64,000 nucleotides of DNA from Dyadobacter chenhuakuii (GTDB lineage Bacteria; Bacteroidota; Bacteroidia; Cytophagales; Spirosomataceae): the NCBI RefSeq assembly GCF_023821985.2, contig NZ_CP098805.1:5323001-5387000 (forward strand). Direction: 5' to 3'. Below the pieces are notes generated by a model that was given only the letters and a program-made list of their open reading frames with translations, searched no databases and was not told the origin of the DNA. The stretch's first letter is position 1; each line of letters opens with the position of its first letter. Below are positions 17,678-26,088 of this stretch, one piece after another. The translations under genes were made by a program, and so were the position numbers.

Positions 17678-19078
17678 TCATTGAAAATTCTTGTCTGGCC
17701 CCACGGACTTAGCAAACCCTTTAAGGTCTATCAAAGGGATTTTTGCCCCGTAATAATTATTGATCGCCTTGATTACCTCATTTGCAATGATGGCCTGTCC
17801 AAGTGGGTTAGGATAGATCCCGTCCGAAGAAAAGAAATTGCCGTGAGCAGTGCCATCTATTGCGATTCCGTCATCCGTTTTATAGCCGCCTTGATAAATG
17901 CGCTGGTAGAGATCAAAAAGATCGACGACGGCCAGATCTTTTTCTGCAGCGTAGTCTCTGATCTTTTGATTGTAGTATAGTCGTGGATCGGACTCGTAGG
18001 TCTCTCCTGCGTCAATTACCTCGACATCAGGAAAATTAGCGACTAAAAAGCCATTTTGAGATCTTTTACAAATGGCATCCAACTTGGCAGTCGGAATCAA
18101 TGAAAATGGTTTCAAAGGATTTATTGCACCATCTCCAACATGGTTTTTATCAAAACTGATAGACACATTTTTAAATTTCCCCATCGGATACCAATTCATG
18201 TACGGTAAATGCTGGTATCGCGGGATGGTAAAAATCACACCCTTCTTACCGTGAAAATTATAATTGATGGCATAATCCACAATCCTGCCTGTATTCATTA
18301 TGGAGCCGTTGAATGGATAACTGAAAAGATCGATCCGGGGTGTATTTTGGATTCCATACATCCAACTGTCGAAGAACTCATCGACGATTACGAAATTGTA
18401 GGGTATTTCGGCTGGAATGTGCCCGTCAAATCTGGTTACCAGAAATTTAGTCAAGTCGCAATTCTCACAGCCCCAGCCTGGAACAAACCATTCCGTGCCG
18501 CCTTCAAATAATCCGTAATTCGAAATCTTACCCGGATAACGGGGCATGGTGGGCGGGCTGCCCGGAGCAACCGAAATTGTATTATTCACAACCCGGTCCC
18601 ATTGCGGGTATTCGCTTTCCGTATTACGGTATACGCAATAACCTGTTCCATTATAATTTTCTTTTTCAAACAGCGGCATCGCAAAGTTTTTGATGCCCAT
18701 TTGATGAGCGAGCAAATTTGTGTAATTGGTTTGCTGGCTTTCCCGGGTAATGCCGCCATTCATAACTCCGGCAGTCAGACCGCCTCCGAACGCAATCATC
18801 TCCATCTCCTGTCCCGGTTTGAGCATCCGGCCAAAATCGGCAAGAGGAAGTTCCGATGATAGCCATTCTTCAATTTTGAGTGTTGGGTTGCGTTCAATAT
18901 TGTCATAAATCATTTCGGGAAAACGGCCCATGGGGTGAATGCGCATGAATGGCCCTCGCGTTTTGGCGGAATCTTCTGCCGTGGGAATGTAAACCGGCAC
19001 TTTTGGCTTCGGATCAGGCCAGCGGGGTGAGTGCTGATTACATGCGGCGAGGGCGATTAATAGGAACAACTTCTTCAT
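17678..19078 (-). CDS. SGNH-hydrolase-like lipoprotein with altered catalytic motifs (copy B)
   Basis: The frame opens at 19144, but the ATG at 19078 gives a proper lipoprotein signal (MKKLFLLIALAAC) and 466 aa. As in copy A, block I is FGGGLTAG (no Ser) and the last block is SDGIYPNPLG (Tyr for His). The N-terminal part is almost identical to copy A even at DNA level, while the middle (about residues 180-390) has diverged, including a pair of cysteines in WGCENCDLTKF matching DCVNCDLNKLF in copy A. This pattern suggests tandem duplication with gene conversion at the 5' half. It is the upstream gene of the pair and probably carries the promoter. Confidence 0.78.
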   Translation of the reverse strand: MKKLFLLIALAACNQHSPRWPDPKPKVPVYIPTAEDSAKTRGPFMRIHPMGRFPEMIYDNIERNPTLKIEEWLSSELPLADFGRMLKPGQEMEMIAFGGGLTAGVMNGGITRESQQTNYTNLLAHQMGIKNFAMPLFEKENYNGTGYCVYRNTESEYPQWDRVVNNTISVAPGSPPTMPRYPGKISNYGLFEGGTEWFVPGWGCENCDLTKFLVTRFDGHIPAEIPYNFVIVDEFFDSWMYGIQNTPRIDLFSYPFNGSIMNTGRIVDYAINYNFHGKKGVIFTIPRYQHLPYMNWYPMGKFKNVSISFDKNHVGDGAINPLKPFSLIPTAKLDAICKRSQNGFLVANFPDVEVIDAGETYESDPRLYYNQKIRDYAAEKDLAVVDLFDLYQRIYQGGYKTDDGIAIDGTAHGNFFSSDGIYPNPLGQAIIANEVIKAINNYYGAKIPLIDLKGFAKSVGPDKNFQ

Positions 19079-19543
19079 TCGCAATTTGTTTTTAAATGGG
19101 ACATGTAACAGAAACTGATCACTGAAAAACCTCAGATTAGACAATTGGGGTTATAACAAGTGATTATGCCTGCTGCTTTGAATGGCAGATTCCAGAAAAT
19201 GAAGTTGAGTCGGATGCTTGTAGTATTATCTAACGATTGTAGTACTATCTGTTAATTGTGCTCAATGATAGTGCATATCATTATAACGAAGCGACGAAAA
19301 TATAGGATAATGTTCCTGCGGTCCGTGCTGGTTATTTAACGGAAAATGAATTCCGAATGCAGCGGAAAATTGAGTAAATGTCGAATGCCGGAAGGCGGCT
19401 AAGAAGGAGATTGAGCAAGCCCTGCAGGCTTCCCCGAATTTATGATAATGTAAGACTAAACTTAAAAAGAGCTTATTTTGAGATGATTTTACCGTTGATT
19501 TAGTCTGATCGATAATTAATTACGTATCCAATGCCGACAATAC
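19079..19543. other. Intergenic region with a short tandem repeat
   Basis: This 465-bp stretch separates the minus-strand lipoprotein pair from the plus-strand kinase and must hold both promoters. The only structure I see is an imperfect 19-bp tandem repeat at 19218-19255. No convincing gene or RNA was found. Confidence 0.6.
19218..19255. repeat. Imperfect 19-bp tandem direct repeat
   Basis: Unit 1 (19218-19236, TTGTAGTATTATCTAACGA) and unit 2 (19237-19255, TTGTAGTACTATCTGTTAA) match at 13 of their first 14 bases. It could be a paired regulator-binding site between divergent genes; no regulator can be named. Confidence 0.55.
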
Positions 19544-20557
19544 ATGCGGACAGACCAACAAGTATTCCAGAAAATGATCTTTCCTGCCAGTTATTCTACA
19601 CTATGTCCGTCTGCATTAGCGGAGTTTGTGGCAGAGTCTTATAGATTAGACAATGTTGATTGCTCGCTTTTAGTCCGGGGTGTAGGCGATACGTACCTGA
19701 TCAATTCGCTCCAAGGGCGCTTCATCCTTCGTCTTTATCGTTCGTCTCATCGGAGCTTCTCTAATGTTCAAGCGGAAGTAGGGCTGCTTTTTACTCTAAA
19801 GCACGCAGCAGTGCCCGTTTCATATCCTATCATTGACCGTCATGGCGAAGCTATACAGACCATTAACGCGATTGAAGGGCAAAGATGTGCAGTACTTTTC
19901 AGTTACGCGCCTGGTCAGGCAGAAAGAACATTGAATGAACGGCAGCTGTACATTTTTGGTCAGCAAATGGCGCGCTTCCATAAGGTTTCGTCGGCGCTGA
20001 CATTAACAGGAGACAGATGGACTTTTGATAACAATACGACGCTTTTTGATCCGTTGGTCAAGCTAAAAGCAGCATTTGAGAATGACCAGGAAAGTTACAC
20101 CTGGCTACAAAATGCAGCGCGTCGCGTTGCCAGCCATTTGGCTTCCATTGACACCTCAAAATTTACAAGCGGATATTGTCATTTCGACTTCCTTCCCAAA
20201 AACATGCACCTTGTAGGAGATTCAATAACATTTTTTGATTTTGACTTTATGGGGCGCGGTTGGTTGATGTATGACATCGCATCATTCTGGCAACACATGG
20301 CTATCGAAGTTTATGCAGGCCGTATGACGCAGCAGGCTTTTGATAACAACTATACTATTTTCCTTTCCGGATACCAGTCACATCGGGCAATTAGTGTGCA
20401 AGAGCTGGCGGCAGTCCCATATCTCTCGCTTGGATTTTGGTTGTTTTATATGGGCTTTCATACAACCCATGATCAGTTTTACAGCTTTATACAGCCTGCG
20501 CAATTGAACGTTTATGTCACATTTTTGAAACACCTAGAGACGAAATTTTGGTTCTAA
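19544..20557 (+). CDS. APH-fold phosphotransferase (aminoglycoside/homoserine kinase-like)
   Basis: This 337-aa kinase of the APH/choline-kinase-like superfamily carries the catalytic loop YCHFDFLPKNM (H-x-D-x4-N) near residue 222 and the metal-binding strand FFDFDFMGRGW near 240. The N-lobe strand RLYRSSHRSFSNVQAEVGLL includes a likely ATP-binding region. The substrate could be a small alcohol such as a sugar, homoserine or an aminoglycoside; the overall shape resembles homoserine kinase type II-like proteins. No resistance claim can be made from sequence. Another possible start is the Met ten residues in. The gene is just outside the mobile element, 162 bp from its left att repeat. Confidence 0.75.
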   Translation: MRTDQQVFQKMIFPASYSTLCPSALAEFVAESYRLDNVDCSLLVRGVGDTYLINSLQGRFILRLYRSSHRSFSNVQAEVGLLFTLKHAAVPVSYPIIDRHGEAIQTINAIEGQRCAVLFSYAPGQAERTLNERQLYIFGQQMARFHKVSSALTLTGDRWTFDNNTTLFDPLVKLKAAFENDQESYTWLQNAARRVASHLASIDTSKFTSGYCHFDFLPKNMHLVGDSITFFDFDFMGRGWLMYDIASFWQHMAIEVYAGRMTQQAFDNNYTIFLSGYQSHRAISVQELAAVPYLSLGFWLFYMGFHTTHDQFYSFIQPAQLNVYVTFLKHLETKFWF

Positions 20558-20680
20558 AAACAACATTGTCTGTTCAGCATTTACAAAAAGGCATTTTGAT
20601 GCCCAGGAAAGTTTTATTTCGGCGTCTTGCATGCCACTTCCCTCAAAAGCTATTGCAACTTTTATTGCAACCAAAAGAAA

Positions 20681-20709
20681 AAGGACTTAGCTTTTTTAGC
20701 TAAGTCCTT
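20681..20709 (-). terminator. tRNA terminator left at the displaced tRNA 3' end
   Basis: A 12-bp stem AAGGACTTAGCT / AGCTAAGTCCTT has a T5 loop. Read on minus it is followed by CCTTTTTCTTTT, so it terminates minus-strand transcripts. It lies directly downstream of the displaced tRNA 3' fragment and matches the terminator at 42060-42091 in its outer stem (AAGGACTTA) but not its inner stem. It was probably the original terminator of the tRNA before integration. Confidence 0.8.
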
Positions 20710-20719
20710 GATTTTCAAG

Positions 20720-20765
20720 TGGGCCCACCTGGAATCGAACCAGGCACCTACTGATTATGAGTCAG
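20720..20765 (-). repeat. Left attachment repeat: displaced 3' part of tRNA(CAT)
   Basis: These 46 nt match the 3' part of the intact tRNA at 42102-42147 with one mismatch (A for G at the T-stem, at 20733). Similarity continues outward through AAGTCCTTGATTTT. It breaks off inside the anticodon stem, where the element begins. It is the left att site of the integrated element; the 5' half of the tRNA is absent here, so this copy cannot function. Confidence 0.9.
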
Positions 20766-20871
20766 CGAAAAGTGGTAAATGGCGGTAAATGCCTATAAGT
20801 AAAAGCGCCCATACGAGCTAATTTCGATGTTTTTTATTTCTTAGTTTACTACTGTTTACCTATATTTATTG

Positions 20872-20897
20872 AAAATGTTTGCAAATTGTTTGCAAAT
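20872..20897 (+). repeat. Left copy of 26-bp repeat with two TTTGCAAA palindromes
   Basis: This 26-bp sequence contains TTTGCAAA twice, separated by TTG, and is identical to 42030-42055 at the other end of the element, in the same orientation. It lies just upstream of the integrase start. The likely role is an arm-type binding site for the integrase or excisionase, or an operator for the integrase promoter. Confidence 0.8.
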
Positions 20898-20920
20898 TTT
20901 TGACATTAAAATCTTGCAGT

Positions 20921-22174
20921 ATGGTAGCATCAGCCCCAAAATTGGCACTCATCCTGGATAAAAGGTTTGCAAAAAAAGAAGGATTGTATCCGGTAAAACT
21001 TCGAATCACGTACCGCCGTGAATCCAAGTACTACCCAACAGGTCAGGATATGACTGAGGAAGATTTTGTAAGGCAGCGTGATTGTGAGCTTCTGCGAGCA
21101 AAAAAATACATTGGGACAAAGGAGTACGCGCAGCTTCTAGCAGTCAGCAATGGTCTGAACAAGCACGTCAATGACGCCAATCAAATCATCTCCCAAATGA
21201 AGGTTTTTACCTTCGATTTTTTTGAGGACCGGGCTGCCCACCGGCCTTCTACTGATTCGGACGATGTTTTTGAAGCGATCGAAGAAAAGATCGCTTCGTT
21301 GAAATCCGAAGACAGAATAGGGACGGCGATCACCTACGAAAATGCCCTCACTAGTTTTAAGAAGTTTCACGCAAAAAAGAAGCTTTCATTGGGAAGCATC
21401 AATGTCCGTTTTCTGCGGGCCTACGAGAAGTGGATGGTTGACAATGGGGCCACGTTGACTACGGTGGGATTTTATTTGCGGAACCTACGTGCTGTGGTCA
21501 ATATTATGATCGATAGCGACAAACAAAAAATGGAGGAGTATCCATTTGGCCCTCGCCGCTATGTAATCCCTACCAAGAAGAATTCTAAACGCGCTTTGTC
21601 TAATGAAGATCTGCGTAAAATCATCAACTATCAACCTGACCAGTTCGAACAACGCTACCTGGCATACTGGCTCTTCATGTACATGGGTAACGGAATGAAC
21701 CCAACCGATATGGCAAGGCTCAAATATGCAAATCTTAGGTCTGATCGTGTCGTTTTTGTGCGTGAAAAAACAAAAAGAACCAACCGCGATAGTACGCTGA
21801 TAGAAGTGCACTTGTTGCCTAGAATGAAACAGATTATTGAGGAATGGGGCAATGCACCTGTTGATGAAAATTATATTTTCCCCGTGCTGGACGAAAGTAT
21901 GGATTCGTTAAGAGTGAAAAGGGTTGTGCAGCAGCTCGTTAAGCAAATCAACAAATACATGCGGCGCATTGGTGAGAAGCTTCAAATTGAAAAAGAGATA
22001 ACGACCTACGTGGCGCGCCATAGCTTCGTTACCAAACTGATCTCGGAAGGTGGTACATTGATGGAGGTCAAATCGATGACCGGCCATAAAAGTATCACCA
22101 CCACAGAGGGCTATGTGGGAAGTATTGAAGACGAACGTTTAAAAACGATCACTAGCCGCCTTTTGAATTTTTAA
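20921..22174 (+). CDS. Tyrosine-type site-specific integrase of the mobile element
   Basis: The start is placed at the ATG at 20921 (MVASAPKLALILDKRF), since the longer frame opens with a TTG inside the 26-bp repeat. The 417-aa protein has an N-terminal arm-binding domain (~1-90), a SAM-like core-binding domain (~115-215) and a catalytic domain (~225-410). Catalytic features seen are YVARHSF (Arg-His of box II), TGHKSITTTEGY (His and nucleophile Tyr) and a beta-hairpin Lys. The usual first Arg of box I is not evident: the site reads NGMNPTDMARL. That loss is known in Bacteroidota ICE integrases such as IntDOT. It should catalyse integration into the tRNA(CAT) 3' end. Confidence 0.9.
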   Translation: MVASAPKLALILDKRFAKKEGLYPVKLRITYRRESKYYPTGQDMTEEDFVRQRDCELLRAKKYIGTKEYAQLLAVSNGLNKHVNDANQIISQMKVFTFDFFEDRAAHRPSTDSDDVFEAIEEKIASLKSEDRIGTAITYENALTSFKKFHAKKKLSLGSINVRFLRAYEKWMVDNGATLTTVGFYLRNLRAVVNIMIDSDKQKMEEYPFGPRRYVIPTKKNSKRALSNEDLRKIINYQPDQFEQRYLAYWLFMYMGNGMNPTDMARLKYANLRSDRVVFVREKTKRTNRDSTLIEVHLLPRMKQIIEEWGNAPVDENYIFPVLDESMDSLRVKRVVQQLVKQINKYMRRIGEKLQIEKEITTYVARHSFVTKLISEGGTLMEVKSMTGHKSITTTEGYVGSIEDERLKTITSRLLNF

Positions 22175-22176
22175 CT

Positions 22177-23190
22177 ATGGATACCGTTCCGGAAAGATTG
22201 GCTCTACTAGAAAAAAATGGTTTTTTCCGGTTTTTCAATGAGGATGATCCCAGCATTATCGAGTTTGCAACAAGTGAATCCACAGTCCTTCAAAAATGGG
22301 GCATCGAGCTGGAAGCCGTTATTAAACAACTTGGCGAGCTGCTAGTGGAATGGGCCGCATTAATTCATCTCCGGTCAGAAATCATTGGCGGTTTCCTTGC
22401 TTCCAGAGAAAGCGAACTCGCTGTCTTCTCTGAGCGCATTTCCGGGATAACTTTTTTCGGAAAGGATGATCCTGATTTTAACAGGACAGAACTGCGGGAA
22501 GTCCTGTACTATGTCATCTACGGCCAACCCGCTTCGTTTAACAATGTCTCGCTATTCGATTATTGGATAGAATCAGGGCAGCTGATACTGGATAAGCTTA
22601 GTCCCAAGCAAGTCAGTGAACATCTTATTAAGCTCCGCACAGCTGAAAGCAAATTCTATCCTGTTGATGGCTATAGCAAGTACCCACGAATGGGACTTAG
22701 GTTTTGGCAACGGGCCATTGATCTGGCCCAACATACAGCCCAGCCCCAAAACATCCCGGCGACAACTTCCGCCCCGACGGCTCCCGTATATCGGCCTACT
22801 AAAAGTCCTGCAGGTGACATGTACAGTTATTTGAAAGGCGTGGACGTAGAAAGCTTCAAAGGGCAACTCTGTCACCGCGGCATTTTGAACAGCTCATTGG
22901 ATTTCATCCCCAGGAAAAATACCGTCCATAAACTCACCCACATCCTTGCATTACCCTACATTTTAAAGCACCTCGGTGTGATTAGTGATGGGTTCTTCGA
23001 TTGCACCCAACTGGAACGGGTTGATATCTATACCGCCAGCTTTTCAATACGGTTCGGCCGGAACATCCTATCTGATCTGGCTGTCACAGATTTCATTACC
23101 CAGCTCGAAAACAAAGACAGAAATGACGTTGCCTGGGCTTTCTACAATGAAGTGACCGCCTCGGTAGATGCTTCCAGGTTACACGACTAA
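22177..23190 (+). CDS. Unknown protein encoded directly after the integrase
   Basis: This 337-aa soluble protein begins 2 bp after the integrase stop, so the two are translated from one mRNA. I do not recognise a family. The N-terminal ~190 residues look helical (LEAVIKQLGELLVEWAALIH). A Pro/Thr/Ala-rich linker follows at about 190-210 (TTSAPTAPVYRPTKSPAG). The C-terminal ~125 residues look like a separate small domain with FIPRKNTVHKLTHILALPY and a Cys in FDCTQLERVD. There is no signal peptide or membrane helix. Linkage to the integrase suggests a role in element maintenance or recombination control, but this is only positional. Confidence 0.7.
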   Translation: MDTVPERLALLEKNGFFRFFNEDDPSIIEFATSESTVLQKWGIELEAVIKQLGELLVEWAALIHLRSEIIGGFLASRESELAVFSERISGITFFGKDDPDFNRTELREVLYYVIYGQPASFNNVSLFDYWIESGQLILDKLSPKQVSEHLIKLRTAESKFYPVDGYSKYPRMGLRFWQRAIDLAQHTAQPQNIPATTSAPTAPVYRPTKSPAGDMYSYLKGVDVESFKGQLCHRGILNSSLDFIPRKNTVHKLTHILALPYILKHLGVISDGFFDCTQLERVDIYTASFSIRFGRNILSDLAVTDFITQLENKDRNDVAWAFYNEVTASVDASRLHD

Positions 23191-23269
23191 TCCATTATTT
23201 ACTTCTGTTTATCAATGTCGGGTCTCTTGTCATGTCAGATGACCAATTTTGACGCCTCTCCGAATTTCA

Positions 23270-23307
23270 TTTGCAATTGTTTATCAACCACTATTAACAA
23301 TTGCAAA
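23270..23307. promoter_or_regulatory. 12-bp inverted repeat upstream of the excisionase-like gene
   Basis: TTTGCAATTGTT (23270-23281) and AACAATTGCAAA (23296-23307) are perfect reverse complements with a 14-nt spacer. The right arm ends 1 bp before the ATG at 23309. The arms contain TTTGCAA, the core of the 26-bp end repeats of the element, so the same protein may bind all three places (inference). Alternatively it is a 5' mRNA hairpin. Confidence 0.65.
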
Positions 23308-23308
23308 A

Positions 23309-23638
23309 ATGAAAACTTACCCATCAAACATTACCAAAACCACCTACCGGGAGGAAGAGACGACATTTGACGGCCTTGTCCAGAGACTTGTCGAGAAAGC
23401 ACTGCTAAATGTATCCGAGCCGCTGATCGAGACAGTCGTAGAGCGCGTGATCACCAGAAAGATAGCCGACGATACCGAACACCCCATGGAGATCGAGGAA
23501 GCCGCATTGCTGGTGAAAAAATCAAAGCAGACGGTCTATGCCTACTGCTCACAAGGCAAGATCCCCTTTCACAAAAGTGGCAGCCGAAACATTTTCTTCC
23601 GCAAAGAGCTGATCGAATGGCTCCGGTCAAACCGCTAA
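23309..23638 (+). CDS. Excisionase-like helix-turn-helix DNA-binding protein
   Basis: The ATG at 23309 (MKTYPSNITK) is preferred over the longer TTG-type frame because it follows an inverted repeat. The 109-aa product has a C-terminal winged HTH of the excisionase/MerR-like type (about 58-105): MEIEEAALLVKKSKQTVYAY..GKIPFHKSGSRNIFFRKELIEWL. Such proteins in Bacteroidota mobile elements act as excision factors or transcription activators of the mobilization genes. It is 12 bp upstream of the primase-helicase gene and likely in one operon with it. Confidence 0.82.
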   Translation: MKTYPSNITKTTYREEETTFDGLVQRLVEKALLNVSEPLIETVVERVITRKIADDTEHPMEIEEAALLVKKSKQTVYAYCSQGKIPFHKSGSRNIFFRKELIEWLRSNR

Positions 23639-23650
23639 AACCTCCTTGTC

Positions 23651-24880
23651 ATGAAAGCCAAACACGAGCAATATATTGCCACTGCAATAACAAGGACGGG
23701 ATACGTCCGGATTGGGACCAGCTATTACAAACTGGTTGACCGTCCAAACCTGGACGGGTCATTTGAAAGTAAATTGTCCCTTTGGTCAGTCGAATGCATC
23801 AAAGCCGATTATGGGAGGGATTTCGTTTCAGAGATCCCCAAGCTGCACGGTTTCTGCCTGTTCCCCGATCATTTCGGTTTCCAACAGGTCGTCGGTAAGT
23901 TTTATAACCTTTACCACCCCTTTGAACATGAGGCTAAGGCAGGAAAATGTGAAACATGTCAAGAATTCGTGAGGCATATCTTCGGGGACCAGTACGAACT
24001 TGGGCTTGACTACCTGACGTTGCTTTTGAAAAATCCCCTTCAGAAGCTGCCCATCCTTTGTCTGGTCAGCAGGGAACGGAGCACGGGAAAAACAACCTTC
24101 CTTAATTTTCTTAAATCGATTTTCGGCCGGAATATGACCGTTAACACCAATGAAGAATTCAGCTCGAACTTCAATGATGACTGGGTATCGGCATTGATCA
24201 TTGCGATCGACGAGACGTTCCTGGAACGAAAGCAGGATAGTGAAAGGATCAAAAACCTGAGTACGGCGCTTAAATACAAGTCTGAGGCAAAGGGCAAGGA
24301 CCGCAACGAAGTGGAGTTCTTTGGTAAGTTCGTGCTTTGTTCCAATAATGAGGACAGTTTCGTCTTCATCGAGCCTGGTGAGACCCGGTACTGGGTCAGA
24401 AAAATCGAGCCTTTTGCAAAAGAAAACATCCGCTTGCTAACCGAGTTGCACTCAGAAATCCCGGCATTTCTGGATTTCTTGCTCAATCGCCCGCTTTGGA
24501 GCACCAACCAGTCCAGGATGTGGTTTGATGTGAAACAGATCCAAACACCTGCGCTCAAAAAGCTGATCAAACGCAACCGCAGCAGGGTCGAGCTTGAATT
24601 GATAGAGGCGCTTCAATACGTGATGGATGCCAGAGATCTTTCGAAGTTATGTTTTTGCACAGCTGACGCATTGAACTGGCTTGCCACGCGCGGGATGCGT
24701 GGTATCGATTCTACACAGATCAAGCGTGTATTGCAGACCGAGTGGGGCTTAAAACCAAGCCCTAATTCGAATGCCTATACCAGGTACACCCTACTTTCTG
24801 ATAGCAGTGTCTTTGAAAGCCAGCACCGTGGGCGCTACTATCAAATTGACCAGGACCAGCTTGATAAACTGATGATTTGA
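23651..24880 (+). CDS. Primase-helicase family (SF3/DUF5906-like) replication protein
   Basis: This 409-aa protein carries a P-loop SRERSTGKTTFLNFLKSIFG near residue 141. An acidic Walker B-like strand ALIIAIDETF and the sensor-like segment FGKFVLCSNNEDSFVFI follow, an arrangement typical of phage/plasmid primase-helicases of superfamily 3. No separate primase catalytic domain is visible, but a primase gene follows at 25147. It probably unwinds element DNA during replication or after transfer. The AT-rich repeat region directly downstream is a candidate origin for this pair. Confidence 0.8.
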   Translation: MKAKHEQYIATAITRTGYVRIGTSYYKLVDRPNLDGSFESKLSLWSVECIKADYGRDFVSEIPKLHGFCLFPDHFGFQQVVGKFYNLYHPFEHEAKAGKCETCQEFVRHIFGDQYELGLDYLTLLLKNPLQKLPILCLVSRERSTGKTTFLNFLKSIFGRNMTVNTNEEFSSNFNDDWVSALIIAIDETFLERKQDSERIKNLSTALKYKSEAKGKDRNEVEFFGKFVLCSNNEDSFVFIEPGETRYWVRKIEPFAKENIRLLTELHSEIPAFLDFLLNRPLWSTNQSRMWFDVKQIQTPALKKLIKRNRSRVELELIEALQYVMDARDLSKLCFCTADALNWLATRGMRGIDSTQIKRVLQTEWGLKPSPNSNAYTRYTLLSDSSVFESQHRGRYYQIDQDQLDKLMI

Positions 24881-25146
24881 TGAAAAGAGAATATAAGTAA
24901 CTGCTTGTGAATACGATATCATTCATCAAATGTTCATCAAAGCTTCATTAAAATACAAATACGATGAAGGTTTGCGGCTCAAAGGACAAAAAGTTGATGA
25001 AAATGATGAAGTCCTGATGAGCGATAACTTACTTGTTTTCAAGTTCTTAAATACAATTTTCATCAAATCATCAAAAAACAAGGTGCATTAACCTCGTAAA
25101 AACCGCGGTTTTCGAAATCCATTCATTCAACATCAAAACGATCACT
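24881..25146. other. Candidate replication origin with iteron-like repeats
   Basis: This 266-bp AT-rich gap lies between the primase-helicase and primase genes. Three direct repeats TTCATCAAA, TTCATCAAA and TTCATTAAA start at 24922, 24933 and 24944, an exact 11-bp period (one helical turn). Further copies occur as TTGATGAA around 24994 and TTTTCATCAAATCATCAAA at 25057-25075. Phased short repeats beside replication genes are what an initiator-bound origin looks like. No origin activity is shown. Confidence 0.6.
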
Positions 25147-26076
25147 ATGACTTGTGAACAAGCCAGGGAGATTTCCATTGTCGAACTCCTGCAAAACTGC
25201 AACATCCATCCGCAATACGTCAGGGGCCAGGACTATTGGTACCTCTCCCCTTTGCGTGATGAGAAGACGCCATCATTCAAGGTCAATGCAAAATTGAACC
25301 TATACTATGACCACGGCAGCGGCCAGGGAGGCGATATCATAGACTTGGGCCGTCAGATTTTCCGGTGCGATACTAAAGCATTGCTGAAAAAATTTGGGTC
25401 TGAACATTTTTTGTTTCACCCGCAACAGTCCGTTGAACGGAATGCGCATATAGATAGGAACGTTACGCCTGAAACCAAACAACCGGTAATCCAGATAACA
25501 AACACAAAGGATTTGGGTAGTAACGTTGCTATCAGCCAATACCTGCAAAATCGCGGCATTGACCTCTCTATTGCCATGGAATATTGCAAGGAAGTCTACT
25601 ATCAGGTTGGAGACAAAAGCTACTATGCGGCGGGATTCGAGAATCGCTCAGGAGGTTTTGAGCTCAGAAGCCTACACTTCAAAGGCTCATCATCCCCAAA
25701 GGACATTACCCATATCAATAGCGGGCACAAGTCAGTGTGTGTATTGGAAGGCTTCATGGATTTCCTTTCCCTTTTAACACTGCGAAAACACACGCCGGTC
25801 CAAAGCGATTTTCTGGTGCTCAATTCCGTCAGTCTGGCAGACCGGAGCCTGAAAATTCTCAAAGATTACCGGACCGCTTTCATTTATCCAGACCGGGACG
25901 AAGCAGGAAAAAAGCTATTAGGAAAATATCAGGATGCGGGACTAAAGTGCGTGGACGCCTCGGGTATTTATCATAACCACAAGGATCTCAACGAGCTTTT
26001 AATGGCAAGCAAATCGCCCGAAAAGCAGATCAAAAAACAGCAGACTTTCAAAAAGTCTGGCGGGCTGCATTTGTAA
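25147..26076 (+). CDS. DnaG-like primase (CHC2-like N-terminus plus Toprim domain)
   Basis: This 309-aa protein has an N-terminal CHC2-type module (about 20-75: SPLRDEKTPSFKVN, then YYDHGSGQGGDIIDLG) in which the usual zinc cysteines are missing. That is common in mobile-element primases of Bacteroidota. The C-terminal half is a Toprim domain: VCVLEGFMDFLSLL holds the catalytic Glu and AFIYPDRDEAGKKL the DxD. It would make RNA primers for element replication or for complementary-strand synthesis after conjugation. It follows the candidate origin and precedes the mobilization genes. Confidence 0.85.
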   Translation: MTCEQAREISIVELLQNCNIHPQYVRGQDYWYLSPLRDEKTPSFKVNAKLNLYYDHGSGQGGDIIDLGRQIFRCDTKALLKKFGSEHFLFHPQQSVERNAHIDRNVTPETKQPVIQITNTKDLGSNVAISQYLQNRGIDLSIAMEYCKEVYYQVGDKSYYAAGFENRSGGFELRSLHFKGSSSPKDITHINSGHKSVCVLEGFMDFLSLLTLRKHTPVQSDFLVLNSVSLADRSLKILKDYRTAFIYPDRDEAGKKLLGKYQDAGLKCVDASGIYHNHKDLNELLMASKSPEKQIKKQQTFKKSGGLHL

Positions 26077-26088
26077 AGTCTTCAGAGA

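Noticed and set aside
19544..20557. Aminoglycoside resistance gene carried by the mobile element
   Set aside because: It lies outside the left att repeat and only shows the general APH fold, which is shared by many metabolic kinases.
20720..20765. A second functional tRNA gene at the left end of the element
   Set aside because: Only the 3' 46 nt are present; the D arm, 5' acceptor strand and half of the anticodon stem are missing.
24881..25146. CRISPR array in the repeat-rich gap
   Set aside because: The repeats are only 9 bp with 2-bp gaps and mixed orientation; there are no spacers and no cas genes.
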